Shown: positions 48,101 to 59,256, numbered from the stretch's first letter. The stretch is DNA of 64,000 nt from Diplocarpon mali (GCA_024741835.1 JAENRP010000149.1:40347-104346), one strand, 5' to 3'. Notes: generated by a model not told the origin, from the sequence alone. Translations and numbers: made by a program.

Positions 48101-50830
48101 TTACTTAGTTAGATATATTACCTTTAATGTTTATAGAATCTGGGTTCCTATACTCTAGCAAGTAATAACGACTTGTAATATCGAATTCGACGAGTCTCTC
48201 TTCTATAGTCTAGAAGCTAAGCGCGCAAACCCTATATCGCGCTAGGAACTTAAGATAACCCTCTAATTGATCGGAGAGGGAGAGGGAGCTTAGGACGCTG
48301 AGTTCGAAGGCATTTTCAAGGAATTAGAGCTTGTCGCAGGGCCGAACGCAATCACTGCGGAAGAAGCCGCTATATAGGAAGAGCCTGCATTATAGACCGA
48401 CGCTGCTCTATAGCCTCTAACTAATGATATAGAAGGCCTTAACTTAAATCCAAATTCTCTAAGAGACCCGCTTGGAAACTCAGGGGTAGAAGCAAGCGAA
48501 CTAGAAGCCACTTCGCCAGTCTCTAAGAAGGCAAATGGCGACTAGAGCTTAGGGGTGATAATTCCTTATAGAGGCCCTACTGAAGAAGGAACTGTAGACG
48601 ACTCTAAGGGAGTCTTTAGAGACGAGTTCTATAGGGCGATCGGCAGATCTCTAGCTACTATTCTACGCAGAAATAGAGATGGCTTAAGGGCTTTAAGACG
48701 GAGTCTTCAGTTACAAAGGCAGGCCCTAGTAAACTCTAGTAGAAGGCTAGAGGCACTACCGCTAAGATCTAGGAGGAGCTCTAACAGTCTTATAAGAAGC
48801 GACCTAGTAAGAGGAGTAGGCCCTAATAATATAATACCTCAAGTTATAATACCAGCTTAAAGACTATAGGCTTAGGAGACAGAGCTACCCAGACTCTTAA
48901 AGGAACCTCCAGTAATAATAAAAATAGAGGAGGAGACCTATAGAGAAAAGCGCAAAGAGGAACTCCCTCTTCTTAGGCAAAAGAGGATAAGACGCTTAAG
49001 CGTTAAGCAATAGGAGACTTTAAAAGTATATGCTACCGCTCTAAAGCATATGCTCTCTTAAAGCAACATTGATTTACCCTGCTCTTTACGTGCGCAGGAG
49101 TTTGTATCAACCTTTTAAGCGAACGAATAGATAAAGGAGGATAGTAAGGACCATTTGACAGTTTATGCAATTGTTAAAGCTGCAGTTGATAGTTAGGCAA
49201 AGGACGGAGCGTAGTCTCTTAACTGCCTATAGTACTAAGGCTCTCTACTAAAGCCTCCGAAAGGATGGCTAGACCTAGAGAAGCACCCTTTTAGCAAACG
49301 ATTTAAGGAAGGAGGGCGCTAAGAGATCAGGAATTTAGAATCTCAGAGTTGCTAGAGAATTGTGCAAAGGGATTACTCAAAGCCCCTGCTAATACTATTA
49401 AAATGGGTTTTTACCTATAAGGTTAATAGCTCTAGCGAGCTTCTAAAGTGCCGATCATAGCTAGTTATACAAAGGGATCTCTAAGACGAAGCTTTAATTT
49501 TCTCAACCTACGCAGCTACGCTCGCAGTAAGGTCTTTCAAAGTACTAATAGCGCTTGCCGTATACTTCGATATAAAAGTAAAGCAGTTCGACGTCGTCAA
49601 CGCATTCGTCAACGCTCCTAGAGACCTAAGGAGTGCTCTAATCACGTGCTTCCTACTAGATGGCTTTAAGCGCCCTAGTATGGTAGTAGAACTGGACCGC
49701 GCGCTCTACGGGCTAAAAGACTCTCTAGCGCTATGGTATAGGAACTTCGCAGGAACGCTCAAGGGCCTTCAACTCAAGCCACTAGGCGAGGAGCCTTGTA
49801 TTTTTATAACAAAGGATCGCATAGTCTTCGTAGCGTTTTATATTAACGATATTCAAGTGTTATATAAGGCCTCTAACCTAGATCGGGCGACTCGTCTGAT
49901 TGAAGACCTAAAGAGGGCATACGAGCTTACTATTATAGGAGATATCTCCTAGTTCCTTAGAGTAAGGATTATTTAGGATAGGAAGGCAAAGAGGATCTCC
50001 TTAGTTTATGATACTTATATTAAGAAGATCGCTCAAAAGTTCAAAGCTAATATAAGGAGAGTGCCTAGTACTCTACTGCTAAAGAAGGAGTTTATTAAAA
50101 ACTTAGGGCAAGCTTCCCCAGAAAAGGTAAAGGAGTACTAAGAGAAAATAGGCTCTATTCTCTATATAGCAATTATAATACGCCTAAACGTTACATTCGC
50201 AGCCTCCTAATTATCTTTCTTTCTGACTAATCTAAGCTTTGAGCACCTCTTAGCCGCGGACTAGACGCTTTAATACCTATATAGCACGCGCTTCTTAGGA
50301 ATTGCCTATAGCTTTAAGGCTAAGGAACACCAACTGGTCGCGTCTTCAAATGCTTCTTTCGGAGATGACCAAGAGACCCGCAGATCCTCCTAGGGATACA
50401 TCTTCTTCCTATTTAAAGGACTGATTATTTAGAAAGCGAATCGCCAAGCAACTATCACGCTCTCCTCTACTAAAGCAGAACTCTATAGCATGGTTTCTAC
50501 TATAAAAGAGATAATAGCTATAAAACGCCTCTTTAAAGAGATTCGCATAGACTCCCTCTTTAAATGGAACATATATTGCGACAACTAATAGACGATTCGG
50601 CTAATTATTATAGAGAACAAGAAGATCAAGACGAGCCTCCGACATATCGAAATCAGCAATATATAGATCCGCTAGGAGTACTAAAGAGGAAGCTTCTAGA
50701 TAATCTACCTCCCTACTAGGGAGATGTACGCAGATGGGCTTACTAAGAACCTAGACCGCCAGAAGTTTGAAAGCTTTATTCGTTTATTAAACCTCTAGAG
50801 CTTCTAAACAATCGTTTAGCAACTCGCACT
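45106..50830 (+). pseudogene. Copia-B gag-protease-integrase-reverse transcriptase-RNase H, RIP-inactivated
   Basis: Gag runs from about 45106, with a zinc-knuckle remnant (CPYKGSKNHY, then DC) near 46350-46400. The protease motif DNCAATHIVN is at 46740-46769 (DSGA-type). Integrase spans about 47220-48160, with WHLRASHLG, a CPIY metal-site remnant, DEYSG and NRGAERV (catalytic Glu). The 47796-48158 stretch is open for 120 codons. Reverse transcriptase spans about 49380-50200: QFDVVNAFVNAP near 49570-49610, ALYGLKDSLALWY, and YIND at 49839-49850. RNase H (about 50335-50810) shows ETRRSS, SSTKAELY and MYADGLTKNL. Stops are almost all TAG, i.e. former CAG or TGG. It is the best-preserved polyprotein in the window but still dead. 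Confidence 0.85.
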
Positions 50831-50989
50831 CACTAGCAAGTAGTCACTCATTACCAGGAGACTCGTACTTACAAGCTCCTACTCTCTTATAGTTATATTC
50901 ATTTGTTTTCTCTTGCAAAGCGCACCGCAGAAGCTTCTCCTTTTCTAAAAATACAGAATAGGTAACGTTCCTAAGCCGCTATTGCAAGG

Positions 50990-51960
50990 CGCGACCCTCT
51001 CTTAGATTCTCCTAGCCAGGGCCAGGAGCCGAGACGCCACAGCCAAGAGCTCCGCACGGATCTCCTCCTGAGAGAGGCCTACCGGCACTCCCTCGGCCAG
51101 AGGCCCGCCGGCGAACACACCAGCGACGGCGGGGGCGAAGGCGGGGGGTGCGGCAGGGGCAACGGGGGCGAGGGCGGCGGCGGCGAAGGCGGGAGCGGCG
51201 ACGGCAGGGGCCGGGGAGACGAAGGGAGACACAAAAGGGTCGGCGGCGGCGGCGGCGGCAGGGACAGGAGTGGCGGCGGCAGCGAGCGGAAGAAATGGAG
51301 CAGCGGAGGACAGGCCGGCAGCGAACGCGAATAGGATACCAGAAGCAGGGGAAGCAGCAGTACCACCACTCGCAAGAGTGGCAGGCCCTCCTGGCACCAG
51401 GGTCCGATCGCTCCTATCTTTTAAAATCAGCTTAGAACTTAACGAGACTTGATAAACGTACTATAGAAGCTCTAGAGCGCACCCTTCACTGTATTAAGCA
51501 ATGGTGCCACTTCCTCCTTAAAGGCGCCGCAGGCGCAGGCCGATACGACAGCCTCCTAGGAGGCGAGGAGAGGTCCGCTAGCCTGCTGGCAGCTGTTGCT
51601 CAATACTGTATAACAAACGTAACGCGCACTAAAGGTGCTATTGAAGCACCGACAATCGAGATTACCAGTGCTCTCGCATACGATACAACGCACGCACGCA
51701 TCGTCGCGCTCTATTGTAGGCTTAGGCATACAGTACGCAGTAGGGGCAGGGCTCTTAGGTGGCAGCAGCGGCAGCAGGGGCGGCAGCAGCGGCAGGGGCG
51801 ACGGCAGCGGCAGCTCGTTGCCCAGCAGGCGCTAGGACGATCGCGCCAGGGTTGCAGCTCCCGAAGGAGCGCCAGCGACCTAGCGCAAAGTCAGTATAAC
51901 GCAGGGTATAGGGACTCCAAGGGTCTTACTTTACGGGGGCGGCCGGGGCCACGACGAGCG
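50990..51960 (-). pseudogene. GC-rich antisense Ala/Pro-rich and Cys-rich coding region inside Copia-B
   Basis: A GC-rich island of about 1 kb on the strand opposite to Copia-B pol. At its left end an uninterrupted frame (51002-51397, 131 codons) is Ala/Pro/Val-rich and ends GLSQEEIRAELLAVASRLLAL. To its right a frame at about 51556-51744 is Cys-rich (ACVRCIVC, then LDCRCF), and an Ala/Pro-rich tract (VAPAAAAAPAAAAA) is encoded near 51760-51830. A few TAG stops separate them. The many CAG triplets still present show that RIP has largely spared this segment. I have the impression that similar Ala-rich plus CxxC-type predicted proteins occur in other fungal genomes, but cannot name a family. 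It could be an antisense accessory ORF of the element or a captured gene. Confidence 0.45.
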
Positions 51961-52270
51961 GGAGTTCCTTCTATATTTAAAAATTATTAGTATAAAGACG
52001 ATATTTTTAAATAATAAAGGAGAGTTGTTTTTAAAAGAAGGGAAGGAGAACCTCTGCGATAGAAATACTCTATAGGAAGCCCAATAGAGCACTAGCGTAG
52101 AATCGCAAAGATTCCTAAGCGCACTTATTGCCTATAGCGACCCTTCTCGTTCTGGAAGGAACGACCTTTAGAGGGGCAGCACGTAAAGTAGAGCCTCTTT
52201 TCCTCACAACTGCCATTCTTTCTTTTATTTTAACTATATAGCTAAGCGATTCTAGGAGCATCGCCCAACT
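51961..52270 (+). other. Copia-B 3' untranslated region
   Basis: AT-rich again after the GC island, leading to the polypurine tract. No gene recognised. Confidence 0.5.
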
Positions 52271-52278
52271 AAGGGGTG
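52271..52278 (+). other. Polypurine tract of Copia-B
   Basis: AAGGGGTG immediately before the 3' LTR. Supports the plus orientation. Confidence 0.7.
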
Positions 52279-52476
52279 TGTTATGCAGAATGGGCGGAAT
52301 CTCCACTTATTCTAGAGACCCTCTACGTAACTCCTGCTGAGTCATAGACTCTCCCTTTTCTTTCCGAAGTCTCCTTACTATATATATACTAGATAATAAT
52401 ACAATCAATCATCTTCTCCCATATCAGCGAGCCTCCTAAGCGACCCAATGAAGGCCCTCCAGCCGACCGCACCATA
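52279..52476 (+). repeat. Copia-B 3' LTR
   Basis: 198 bp, starts TGTTATGCAGAA and ends ACCATA, partner of 44882-45079. Confidence 0.95.
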
Positions 52477-52481
52477 CTAGC

Positions 52482-53400
52482 TAATTAAGGTATTTAATAT
52501 ATAAGTAAAAGTCTAATAGTAATTCTTAAGTTCCTTAGAAGTATAAGTAACTAGAATAAATTCCTTTAAGAAAGCCAGGGTATTGCGAATCTACTATCTG
52601 TCAAATTTGCAAAATTCAGATTTAAAGGCCTTAATAAGGAGTTCCTATAAACTATGAGTTTTCTATTTAAAAAGGGACTTGATAATATCCTTACTTATAT
52701 AATCATAGTAGCAAGGAAGTTAAGAAATCATATCCTCTTATATAATATTAAAATCGTAATAAGTTTCCTTATATTGCTTAAGGAAATTAGTAATATTAGC
52801 ACCTATAAAGTAAGGAGCGCTAGGGGAACTAGGAAGGGGAAAGTGATTAGTAATAGCCCTAAATGCAGCTATTATTATTTTATATTAACCGTTTAAGTTG
52901 ATAGAATCTATAGAAGGCAAAGGGAAAGCTTTAATATTATAAGATTGATTGCTAAAAGGAGTACTTCGAAATTCAAAAGGGCTTAAAGAACGTTTAGAAT
53001 CCGAGTCAATCTTAGAGTGACTAGGACGAGTTTGAAAAGATTTAAATAAAGGATTAGTGAAAAGTTTAAAATTGTTATTATTTTTAGTATTTTCTAATAT
53101 TAATATTAAAAAAGTAAGTAGTAGTCCTAAGTTATTTAAGGATGTCTTTTTATCCTCCTACTTATAGGCTAGGCTTAAGAGTAGAATTCCAGATTCTATT
53201 AAAAGTTTAATCCGAGTTTGCTAAGAGATTCTAAGTAAGTGCTAAATAGCTAATAGGAGCGTTGCAACTAATTGTAATAAGATAAGGTTTACTTAATTAA
53301 GGACTAATTTCTAAAATAAGATTTATATTTAAGATTCTTCTTAGCCTTTAGGCCAATTCCTATTAGTCCTTAGAATAAAGGGATCTCTAGAGACGATTCT
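52482..53400 (-). pseudogene. Gypsy-2 gag, N-terminal part, RIP-inactivated
   Basis: The minus-strand gag portion upstream of the Copia-B insertion. It is homologous to the plus-strand copy at about 60300-60950, which carries the same segments (AYFTSANITDFFK-like, NHISKDIIKSLF, SEFYEF). The plus-strand open frame at 52654-52896 is its shadow. Function as a nucleocapsid precursor is inferred from position before the protease and RT. Confidence 0.65.
53160..53183. repeat. 24-bp palindrome in Gypsy-2 gag leader
   Basis: Equivalent, inverted, to the copy at 60180 in the second Gypsy-2 element. Confidence 0.8.
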
Positions 53401-53857
53401 AAGGCAATTTTTAGAGTTTTATTAAGCCGAGGCGGCTGAATTATCGGATTCGGATTTCTAAAGATTCTAAAGAGGCACTTCCAATTGGAGTTTGCGCTTA
53501 GTATTACTTAAGTACTTGAAACTACTACTATTTGAGATTGCTATTATAGGGTTTGCCAAACTTTTCATATTAGGAAGCCGAAAATTCCGAAAATCTCAAA
53601 GTTAAGGAAGAAAATAGGGGTTTTCAAAGCAAAGCCGAAAAGGGAAAATCTAAGGTTATTAATAGTTGCTAAACGAAAATCGATAGTTCTAAGTAATTAG
53701 GCGATTAAGGATAAGGGTTTTAAAGTCGATCAAAATACTATAAGTGTTTTAAAGACGTATTCTTTAAAAGGCCAGTCTTTTATCTGCAAACTAAGAGATT
53801 AATAAGGTTATATAAGGACGGAAATCTTAAGAAATCGGTCCCTATATAGGTCACTAA
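53401..53857 (-). other. Gypsy-2 leader region
   Basis: Between gag and the 5' LTR. It matches the inverted copy at about 59504-59960. No independent gene seen. Confidence 0.5.
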
Positions 53858-54102
53858 TATAAAACTAAAGGGAGATAATATAAGAATAGGCCTAAGGGAA
53901 GACCTAAAAACAAAAGGAGGAAGTACCACAAGCGGGCTCTCTTAGACAAGATATTAGAAACAAGTCCTAAGTATAGGATATATTTAGTACTATAGCGACA
54001 CACGCTGTCTCTATATATAAAAGATGGCCCTTTTATCCTCCCACTATCCTGCGCCGATTATATGATATATATCATAAGACCTATCCGTCCTAGGTCTCTA
54101 CA
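53858..54102 (-). repeat. Gypsy-2 5' LTR
   Basis: 245 bp, starting TATAAAAC (RIP-altered TG) and ending CTCTACA on the plus strand. Confidence 0.85.
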
Positions 54103-54232
54103 ATATATAAGTTGCTTAAGGCAGTTCGTAATAGGAGAATTAAAATCGAGTTGCTTAAGGCAGTTCGAAGTAACGATTCTAAAGGGGGTTAATATCAAGC
54201 TTTTTAGCAGAGGTTAAGTTGATCTTTTCTTA
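54103..54232 (-). other. Start of Gypsy-1 leader, next to its 5' LTR
   Basis: 130 bp between the Gypsy-2 insertion and the Gypsy-1 5' LTR. It contains two copies of GTTGCTTAAGGCAGTTCG. No recognised primer-binding site. Confidence 0.5.
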
Positions 54233-54509
54233 TATTACGACTTGCTCTCAAGTGTATAAAAGGCGAGAATCGAATAACGCTGACTATATTACCTTAAGAG
54301 GTACGCTATATAATTGAGAAGAAAAGATAAAGAAGAAGAGAGAGTCTCTAGTAGAGCTCCTTTAGAATAAGTACAGGTGCTTTACTAGCGCGCATATAAT
54401 CTAGCCACCTTACTACCTTAGCGTGCACCTGACTTCGACACGTGATGGACACGTGATATAATCGTGCACAACCGTGCACGTGAACTGTGCACGTGATGCG
54501 GCCGTAATA
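54233..54509 (-). repeat. Gypsy-1 5' LTR
   Basis: 277 bp. Its right ~90 bp (54419-54509) still hold four CACGTG palindromes that have become TA-rich in the partner LTR. Confidence 0.92.
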
Positions 54510-55670
54510 AGTATTCCTAAAGGTGCTCTTCTTTAAGTCTTTGAAACCTCTCTTGTTTTCTGACTTCTTATAGTTAGAGGAATGCGGCTTGCCAGCTGAT
54601 TTATTACTATATAAGACGGTTCTATTTATCTTTAAACTCTATAAGGCTTAAGCTTTGTTAGTAATATCTTTAATAAGAGCTTTAAGCGTGATCTTTGATT
54701 TTCGTCCAGCTGCTATAGTTAAGCGAAGGTTAGAGCGTTATCGATCTGCCTAAATAGGCCATCTATTGGAACAGCTAGTAATAAATATAATAGGGTGCTA
54801 GTAAGAGGGAGGGGCAGAGTCGAGAGCTTCCAATTTAGTAATTAAAAGCCTAAAGGCGACGACGTAAGCTTTAAGTGAATTGAAGTCGTTATATTTAATA
54901 GTGATATAGGTCTATATAGTATTATATTTAAGCACTATTCTAGATCCTTCGTATTATTTTTAAAGAGCTTCCTATATATCTAAGGTAGATTTATCGCCTT
55001 TTATATAAGCTAGTAGGCCTGGTTTGCAATTAAGTATAATAGCAAGCTTTATCTGAGATTCCTTAGCTTCTTATCTAATCCAATTGTCCCTTTCCTTAAG
55101 AGTGATAGAACGGTCTTATAAATCAACCTTAGGTGGAGTATATATTCTAGCTTTTATATAGAGATATATAGTCAAAGCGTTTGACTTTGCAAAGTTCAAA
55201 ACCTTATTCCTCTACTAACTATAGTCCTCTGCGCCTTTAAGCTTTTGAGACTTAAGGAGGCTAAGGGCAGCTGAAGATAATGACGATATCTTATTTATAT
55301 ATTTGTATATAGAGTTATCGAAAGGAGAAGGTGGAGAAGGAGAAGGAGGAGGAGATAAACTATTGAATTCGAGTTTAGGGTACTATATATTAGTCCCTTT
55401 AAAATTAGGTGATTTAGGCAGTAGAGTACTTTTAGCAATTAAGCTGGTAATCTTAGCTATTAGTCCTGATAATTCAGCTATAATAACGAATCTTACATGA
55501 GCTTGGATTATTGCGTAGTGCTTTAGAAGGGGAGTAGCTACTATTTTATTATTAAAATAACGCTTTTTTATATGTCGTTAGTTAAGTAAAACTTAAAATA
55601 TCGATCAGCCTTTTCGTTTATAAGGGAGACTCTAATCGATAGAATTTGTCGAATGCTATTTATAGGCATA

Positions 55671-55684
55671 CGGGGCTTATAACC
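55671..55684 (-). other. Primer-binding site of Copia-A
   Basis: Minus strand reads GGTTATAAGCCCCG directly after the LTR end. Same site as in Copia-B, C, E and F. Confidence 0.7.
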
Positions 55685-55715
55685 TATAGCAAGGAGGTTC
55701 TCTAATAGTGAACTT
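55685..55715 (-). repeat. Remnant of Copia-A 5' LTR
   Basis: Matches the first 31 bases of 5597-5820, starting TATAGCAAGGAGG. The last five bases, AACTT, would be the target duplication of Copia-E. Confidence 0.8.
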
Positions 55716-55910
55716 TGTTAAGATAGGTGATACAGCTATCACTCCGATGTATTGTTATATGACCCTACTGCTTAATTAGTAGGATATTGATATATATATA
55801 GCTATAGGGAAGAAAGGGGTAACCTTCCTTCCTTAACTCTTATTAATATATCGACTATCGACCTTTAGAAGCCTCTTTTACCTACTGCGCCGACTTACTT
55901 AAGCTTAATA
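55716..55910 (+). repeat. Copia-E 5' LTR
   Basis: 195 bp, starts with an unmutated TG (TGTTAAGATAGG) and ends CTTAATA. Followed at once by GGTTATAAGCC, the primer-binding site (55911-55921). Confidence 0.9.
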
Positions 55911-56299
55911 GGTTATAAGCCTTAGATAGATCGATAATAGATTATTAACTTCCCTTAGAAAGCACTTATGCTATAACTATTAATAGGAAGTTGAATGAGA
56001 CTTATAGTAAGAGGCGAGCAATTGGTGAATAAGAGGTATGATTCCTTATTTAGCCAACTTATATTATAAGAGGTGTGATTCCTTGCTCTATAACCCCTTT
56101 AGTACTGCAAGAGGTATAATTCCTTGCTTTACTATATTTTATAGGAGGTGTGATTCCCTGCGTTATAGTCTAAAAACCCTTTTCAATAAGAGGACTTCCT
56201 CCCTATTTAATACTTCTATAATACCTGCTATTTAATTATTTCAACCTTTCGATAGGAGGAGTGCCTTTAACTATTTAATTTATTTGATTTTAATACAAT

Positions 56300-59256
56300 T
56301 CTATTCGAAATGGCAATAGCTTCCGATTCTAATTGAAACACTAGACCTAGAGACCTCTAACTCTCTTAAAAGAACTAGCAATAATAGTTCGATAATTTAA
56401 AGCTTTACTTTAAGAGCAAAGGCATTGAAATAGCGATTTAAAAGATACTTATTAAATACGCAAGAATAGCCCCTTATACTCCTTCTACTAATTTATCTAC
56501 TTTTACTTTAATAGCTAATATAATTGCTAAGGATTTGCTAGATATATTAAATAAGCTTAGCCTAAGAGCTTTAGTAGATAATAACTAAGAATTTTAAAGG
56601 CAGATTTTAAATATAGAAAAGGAGAAGGAGTATAGGCTAGCCTTAGCTAAATGCAAGCTTAAGATCAATAGAGGTTTAAGCGATAAAGATTAAGATTTTA
56701 TTTAAGTTTATAATAATATAAAGATAAGATAAGATACTTTAAAGGTAAAATACTCTTAAATAACTGCCTTTAATACCTAGTATCTATTATAGTAGATCAC
56801 TTTATTTTAATATAGAAAAGATAAAGATAGTAAGGATATAGATATAAATATAGACTTTACTTAGTCTATACTACGTAAAGTAAAAAGGAGAATAAGAGCT
56901 ATAGATCCTAGGATAGCTATAACTTTTAAAGAAACTCAGCTTTTTAGTTTCCTATTTAATAGCCTCCCTTTTAAGTTTGCTATTGCGAAATAATCTCTTC
57001 TTATTTAACCTAACCTTAAGATCTATAAGAAGATCGACCTCCTTCGAACTATCGAGTAAGACCTTAAAGGACGCTCTAAATCGGCAAATGCCGTATTATA
57101 AGGCAACGATAAGCTTAAGAAGAGGAAGGAGCGCAGGATAAGCCCTTAAGCTTATTAGGGATACTACTTCTATAATAGTACTTATAATATTACTAATTAT
57201 AAAGTTAAAAGGCAATTGATCGATATAATCGCTAGCTTTAATATTAAGAAGCAATCGAAGTAGAAGTTAAGAAGTAAATTGCCCTTATCTTACTAAAGGC
57301 CGCAACTATTAAGGAAAGGCAAAGGCAAAGGAAAAGGCTATTTAGCCAAAACTTTAGCAGATACCTTTAATAATAATAGTAGGTTATTTAAACCTAAATC
57401 CACTTCTAATAATTTAAATGATAATTATAATAAAGATGCTTATATTTTAAAAGCCGATCTTTATAAGATCCTTGAATCCGATTAGTATAATAATACTAAT
57501 TATATAGCATATATGATTAATAAACCTTACCTATTTAAAGGCCCACTTATTAAAATAAAAAGGCGCTCTATTAAGGTTAATAGTAGAAGGTTATATATAG
57601 ATTTAATAGGTATAGTAGAAATGAATATTACTAGCGTTTCTTTCCTTTTATAAAATATTCTCCTTATACCTAGCTTAAGTATTAATCTTTTATCTAATTA
57701 TAAGATTTATATAAAATTGAATTATATAAGAGTTTTTAATAATCAATTTATATAATTTATAAATAATAGCTATAAAGTGATCTTTAAAGTTAAAATCAAA
57801 GATAGACTTTATATTATCTTAAAGGTAATATTATAGAAATTAACTCTTAGGCCAGACCTATAAGTGGATTCCTTTAAAGAAAGTGCACTCTTTGCCTTAA
57901 TATAATTAAGCGAGGATAAGGAGAATAGATAGACTCTTAAGCTAGGATTATAAGTAAAATTCATAAAAATGACTCTTAAGCTAAGATTATAAGTAGATTA
58001 TAAGGTATCTTTAAAAGTGACTCTTAAGCTAGGATTATAAGTGAATTTAATAGAAATGACTCTTAAGCTAAGACTATAAGTAGATTTTATAGATTTATTA
58101 ATAATAACTCTTAAGCTAGGATTGCAAGTGAAATTCGCAGAAATAACTCTTAGGCTAAGATTGCAAGTGAAATTCGCGAATTCGTTAGAGATAACTCTTA
58201 AGCTAAGACCGCAAGTAGATCTTGCCATTTCTAGGAAATCGACTCCTAAGCTAAAACTGTAAGTAGATCTTGCGATTTTATTAAAAACGACTCTTAAGCT
58301 AGGCTTATAATTAGAAAATGGTAAAACCTTAAACTGCTATTACTAGTCCTTTTTAGCTACTAATAATAAAGTATCGACTAACGATAGGCTACTAAAGCTA
58401 TTAAAAGCCGAAAGCCTATTAAGGTATTAGCTAATATATAAAAGATTTATATATCTAAGGCTAGAGAAATTAAAGGGCTTATATAAGGTCTTGATCTTAA
58501 AATAGAAGATCTAAGTATTAAAGGATTGCTTAATATACCGAATTTGCAAGCTGATAAAACTTTAAAATTAGACGCGAACTAAGCTTAGTCTATAGAAAGA
58601 TTCGATACTAGCGCTAATATCTATTAATACTGCTAGACTATTTATAACTTTAATTAAAAGAAATAATTGGTTTTTTCAAATAGTAAATAACTCCACTTAA
58701 TAGATATAGACCATTTATACTAAGACCAAATCTAAGCTTATAAAAAAGCTAGAAACTTGAAAAGTAATAAAAGAACATTAGACTTAATTAAAGCTAATAG
58801 CTATTAGGTCTAATAACGCATTAAAGATTAGGGTAAAGCTTAATAAATAGGCAAAATAAGGAGTTTGCTATAAACTAACTATAATATACAAAGGTTCTTA
58901 TTAAAATAGTATTACTAAGCGAAGCATTTAATAAGTAGAGACTGACTATTGCGCTTTATTGCAAGATGCTGACCTATTACTGGAATTCTAGGACCTTGCA
59001 GTTAAGGCAGACGCATACCTGCGAAATAGAATAGGTAGTAGACTAATAGTTAATAGTACCTAAATATCGCTATATAAGGCATATTTCAAATAGAAACTAA
59101 GCCTGGACTATATCTGCATCTTTAAAAGCGTCTGCTACTCCTATATTAGCCCAAAGTCCTAGCCTATAGGTATAAAAAGCAAGAAGCTAATAGACTAAGG
59201 TAGAGAATGTATATTTGTTAAGTATATTAAATAAATAATAAAGCAATAGATAGTAT
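56300..59256 (+). pseudogene. Copia-E gag-protease-integrase fragment, RIP-inactivated
   Basis: Gag (about 56300-57300) is followed by a protease-region stretch with MINKPYLFKGPLIK near 57510-57560 and SLSINLLSNYKI near 57670-57720. Then comes the linker with repeated LKLGL/LKLRL plus V units, and integrase N-terminal sequence from about 58380, broken at 59256. No reverse transcriptase is present in this fragment. Many stops. Confidence 0.7.
57843..58313. repeat. Array of 24-bp palindromes in Copia-E
   Basis: One copy at 57843, then nine at 57933, 57972, 58020, 58059, 58107, 58146, 58194, 58242 and 58290. Steps are 39 or 48 bases, all multiples of three. Coding-strand reading is Thr-Leu/Pro-Lys/Arg-Leu-x-Leu-Gln/stop-Val. 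It mirrors the Copia-C array. Confidence 0.9.

Larger units (their letters stand above)
44882..52476 (+). mobile_element. Copia-B, complete element nested in gag of Gypsy-2
   Basis: 7,595 bp, with two LTRs of exactly 198 bp and an exact duplication CTAGC at 44877-44881 and 52477-52481. Plus strand. It is less AT-rich than its surroundings, and nearly all stops are TAG, so it is probably one of the younger insertions. It is about 1.5-2 kb longer than a typical Copia because of the GC-rich segment before the 3' LTR. Confidence 0.95.
24612..54102 (-). mobile_element. Gypsy-2, large Gypsy-type element with nested Copia-B and Copia-C
   Basis: LTRs of 245 bp at 24612-24856 and 53858-54102. Gag and pol read on the minus strand from the right LTR. 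Own sequence is 24612-32670, 38774-44881 and 52482-54102, about 15.8 kb, unusually long. Flanks are TATAT on the left (24607-24611); on the right, TATAT occurs at 54104-54108, one base beyond the LTR end I set. No clear polypurine tract adjoins the left LTR, and TATAT also follows that LTR, so the left LTR could instead be a solo LTR. The full-length reading is preferred because it leaves both Gypsy-1 and Gypsy-2 coherent. Confidence 0.65.
9800..54509 (-). mobile_element. Gypsy-1 chromovirus, full length but filled with nested insertions
   Basis: Bounded by two LTRs of exactly 277 bp (9800-10076 and 54233-54509) and by the target duplication AGTAT. A polypurine tract adjoins the left LTR, so the element reads on the minus strand. 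Its own sequence is 9800-16384, 24416-24611 and 54103-54509, about 7.2 kb in total. The rest is Copia-D and Gypsy-2 with their own inserts. It sits inside gag of Copia-A. Confidence 0.85.
54510..55715 (-). mobile_element. Copia-A, 5' part: gag, primer site and truncated 5' LTR
   Basis: Continues Copia-A across the Gypsy-1 insertion. Minus-strand gag from about 55660 shows LKSQKLKGAEDYSQ (the Copia gag entry motif) near 55190-55260 and LKERDNWIR near 55080-55110, then runs to 54520 with stops. The 5' LTR is cut at 55715 by the insertion of Copia-E, so only its last 31 bases remain here. Confidence 0.8.
55716..59256 (+). mobile_element. Copia-E, 5' part (same family as Copia-C)
   Basis: Starts with a 195-bp LTR and a primer site and reads on the plus strand through gag, the palindrome linker and into integrase. 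A Gypsy-2 family LTR then interrupts it at 59257. The remainder is not in the window. Sequence order mirrors Copia-C inverted. Confidence 0.85.
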
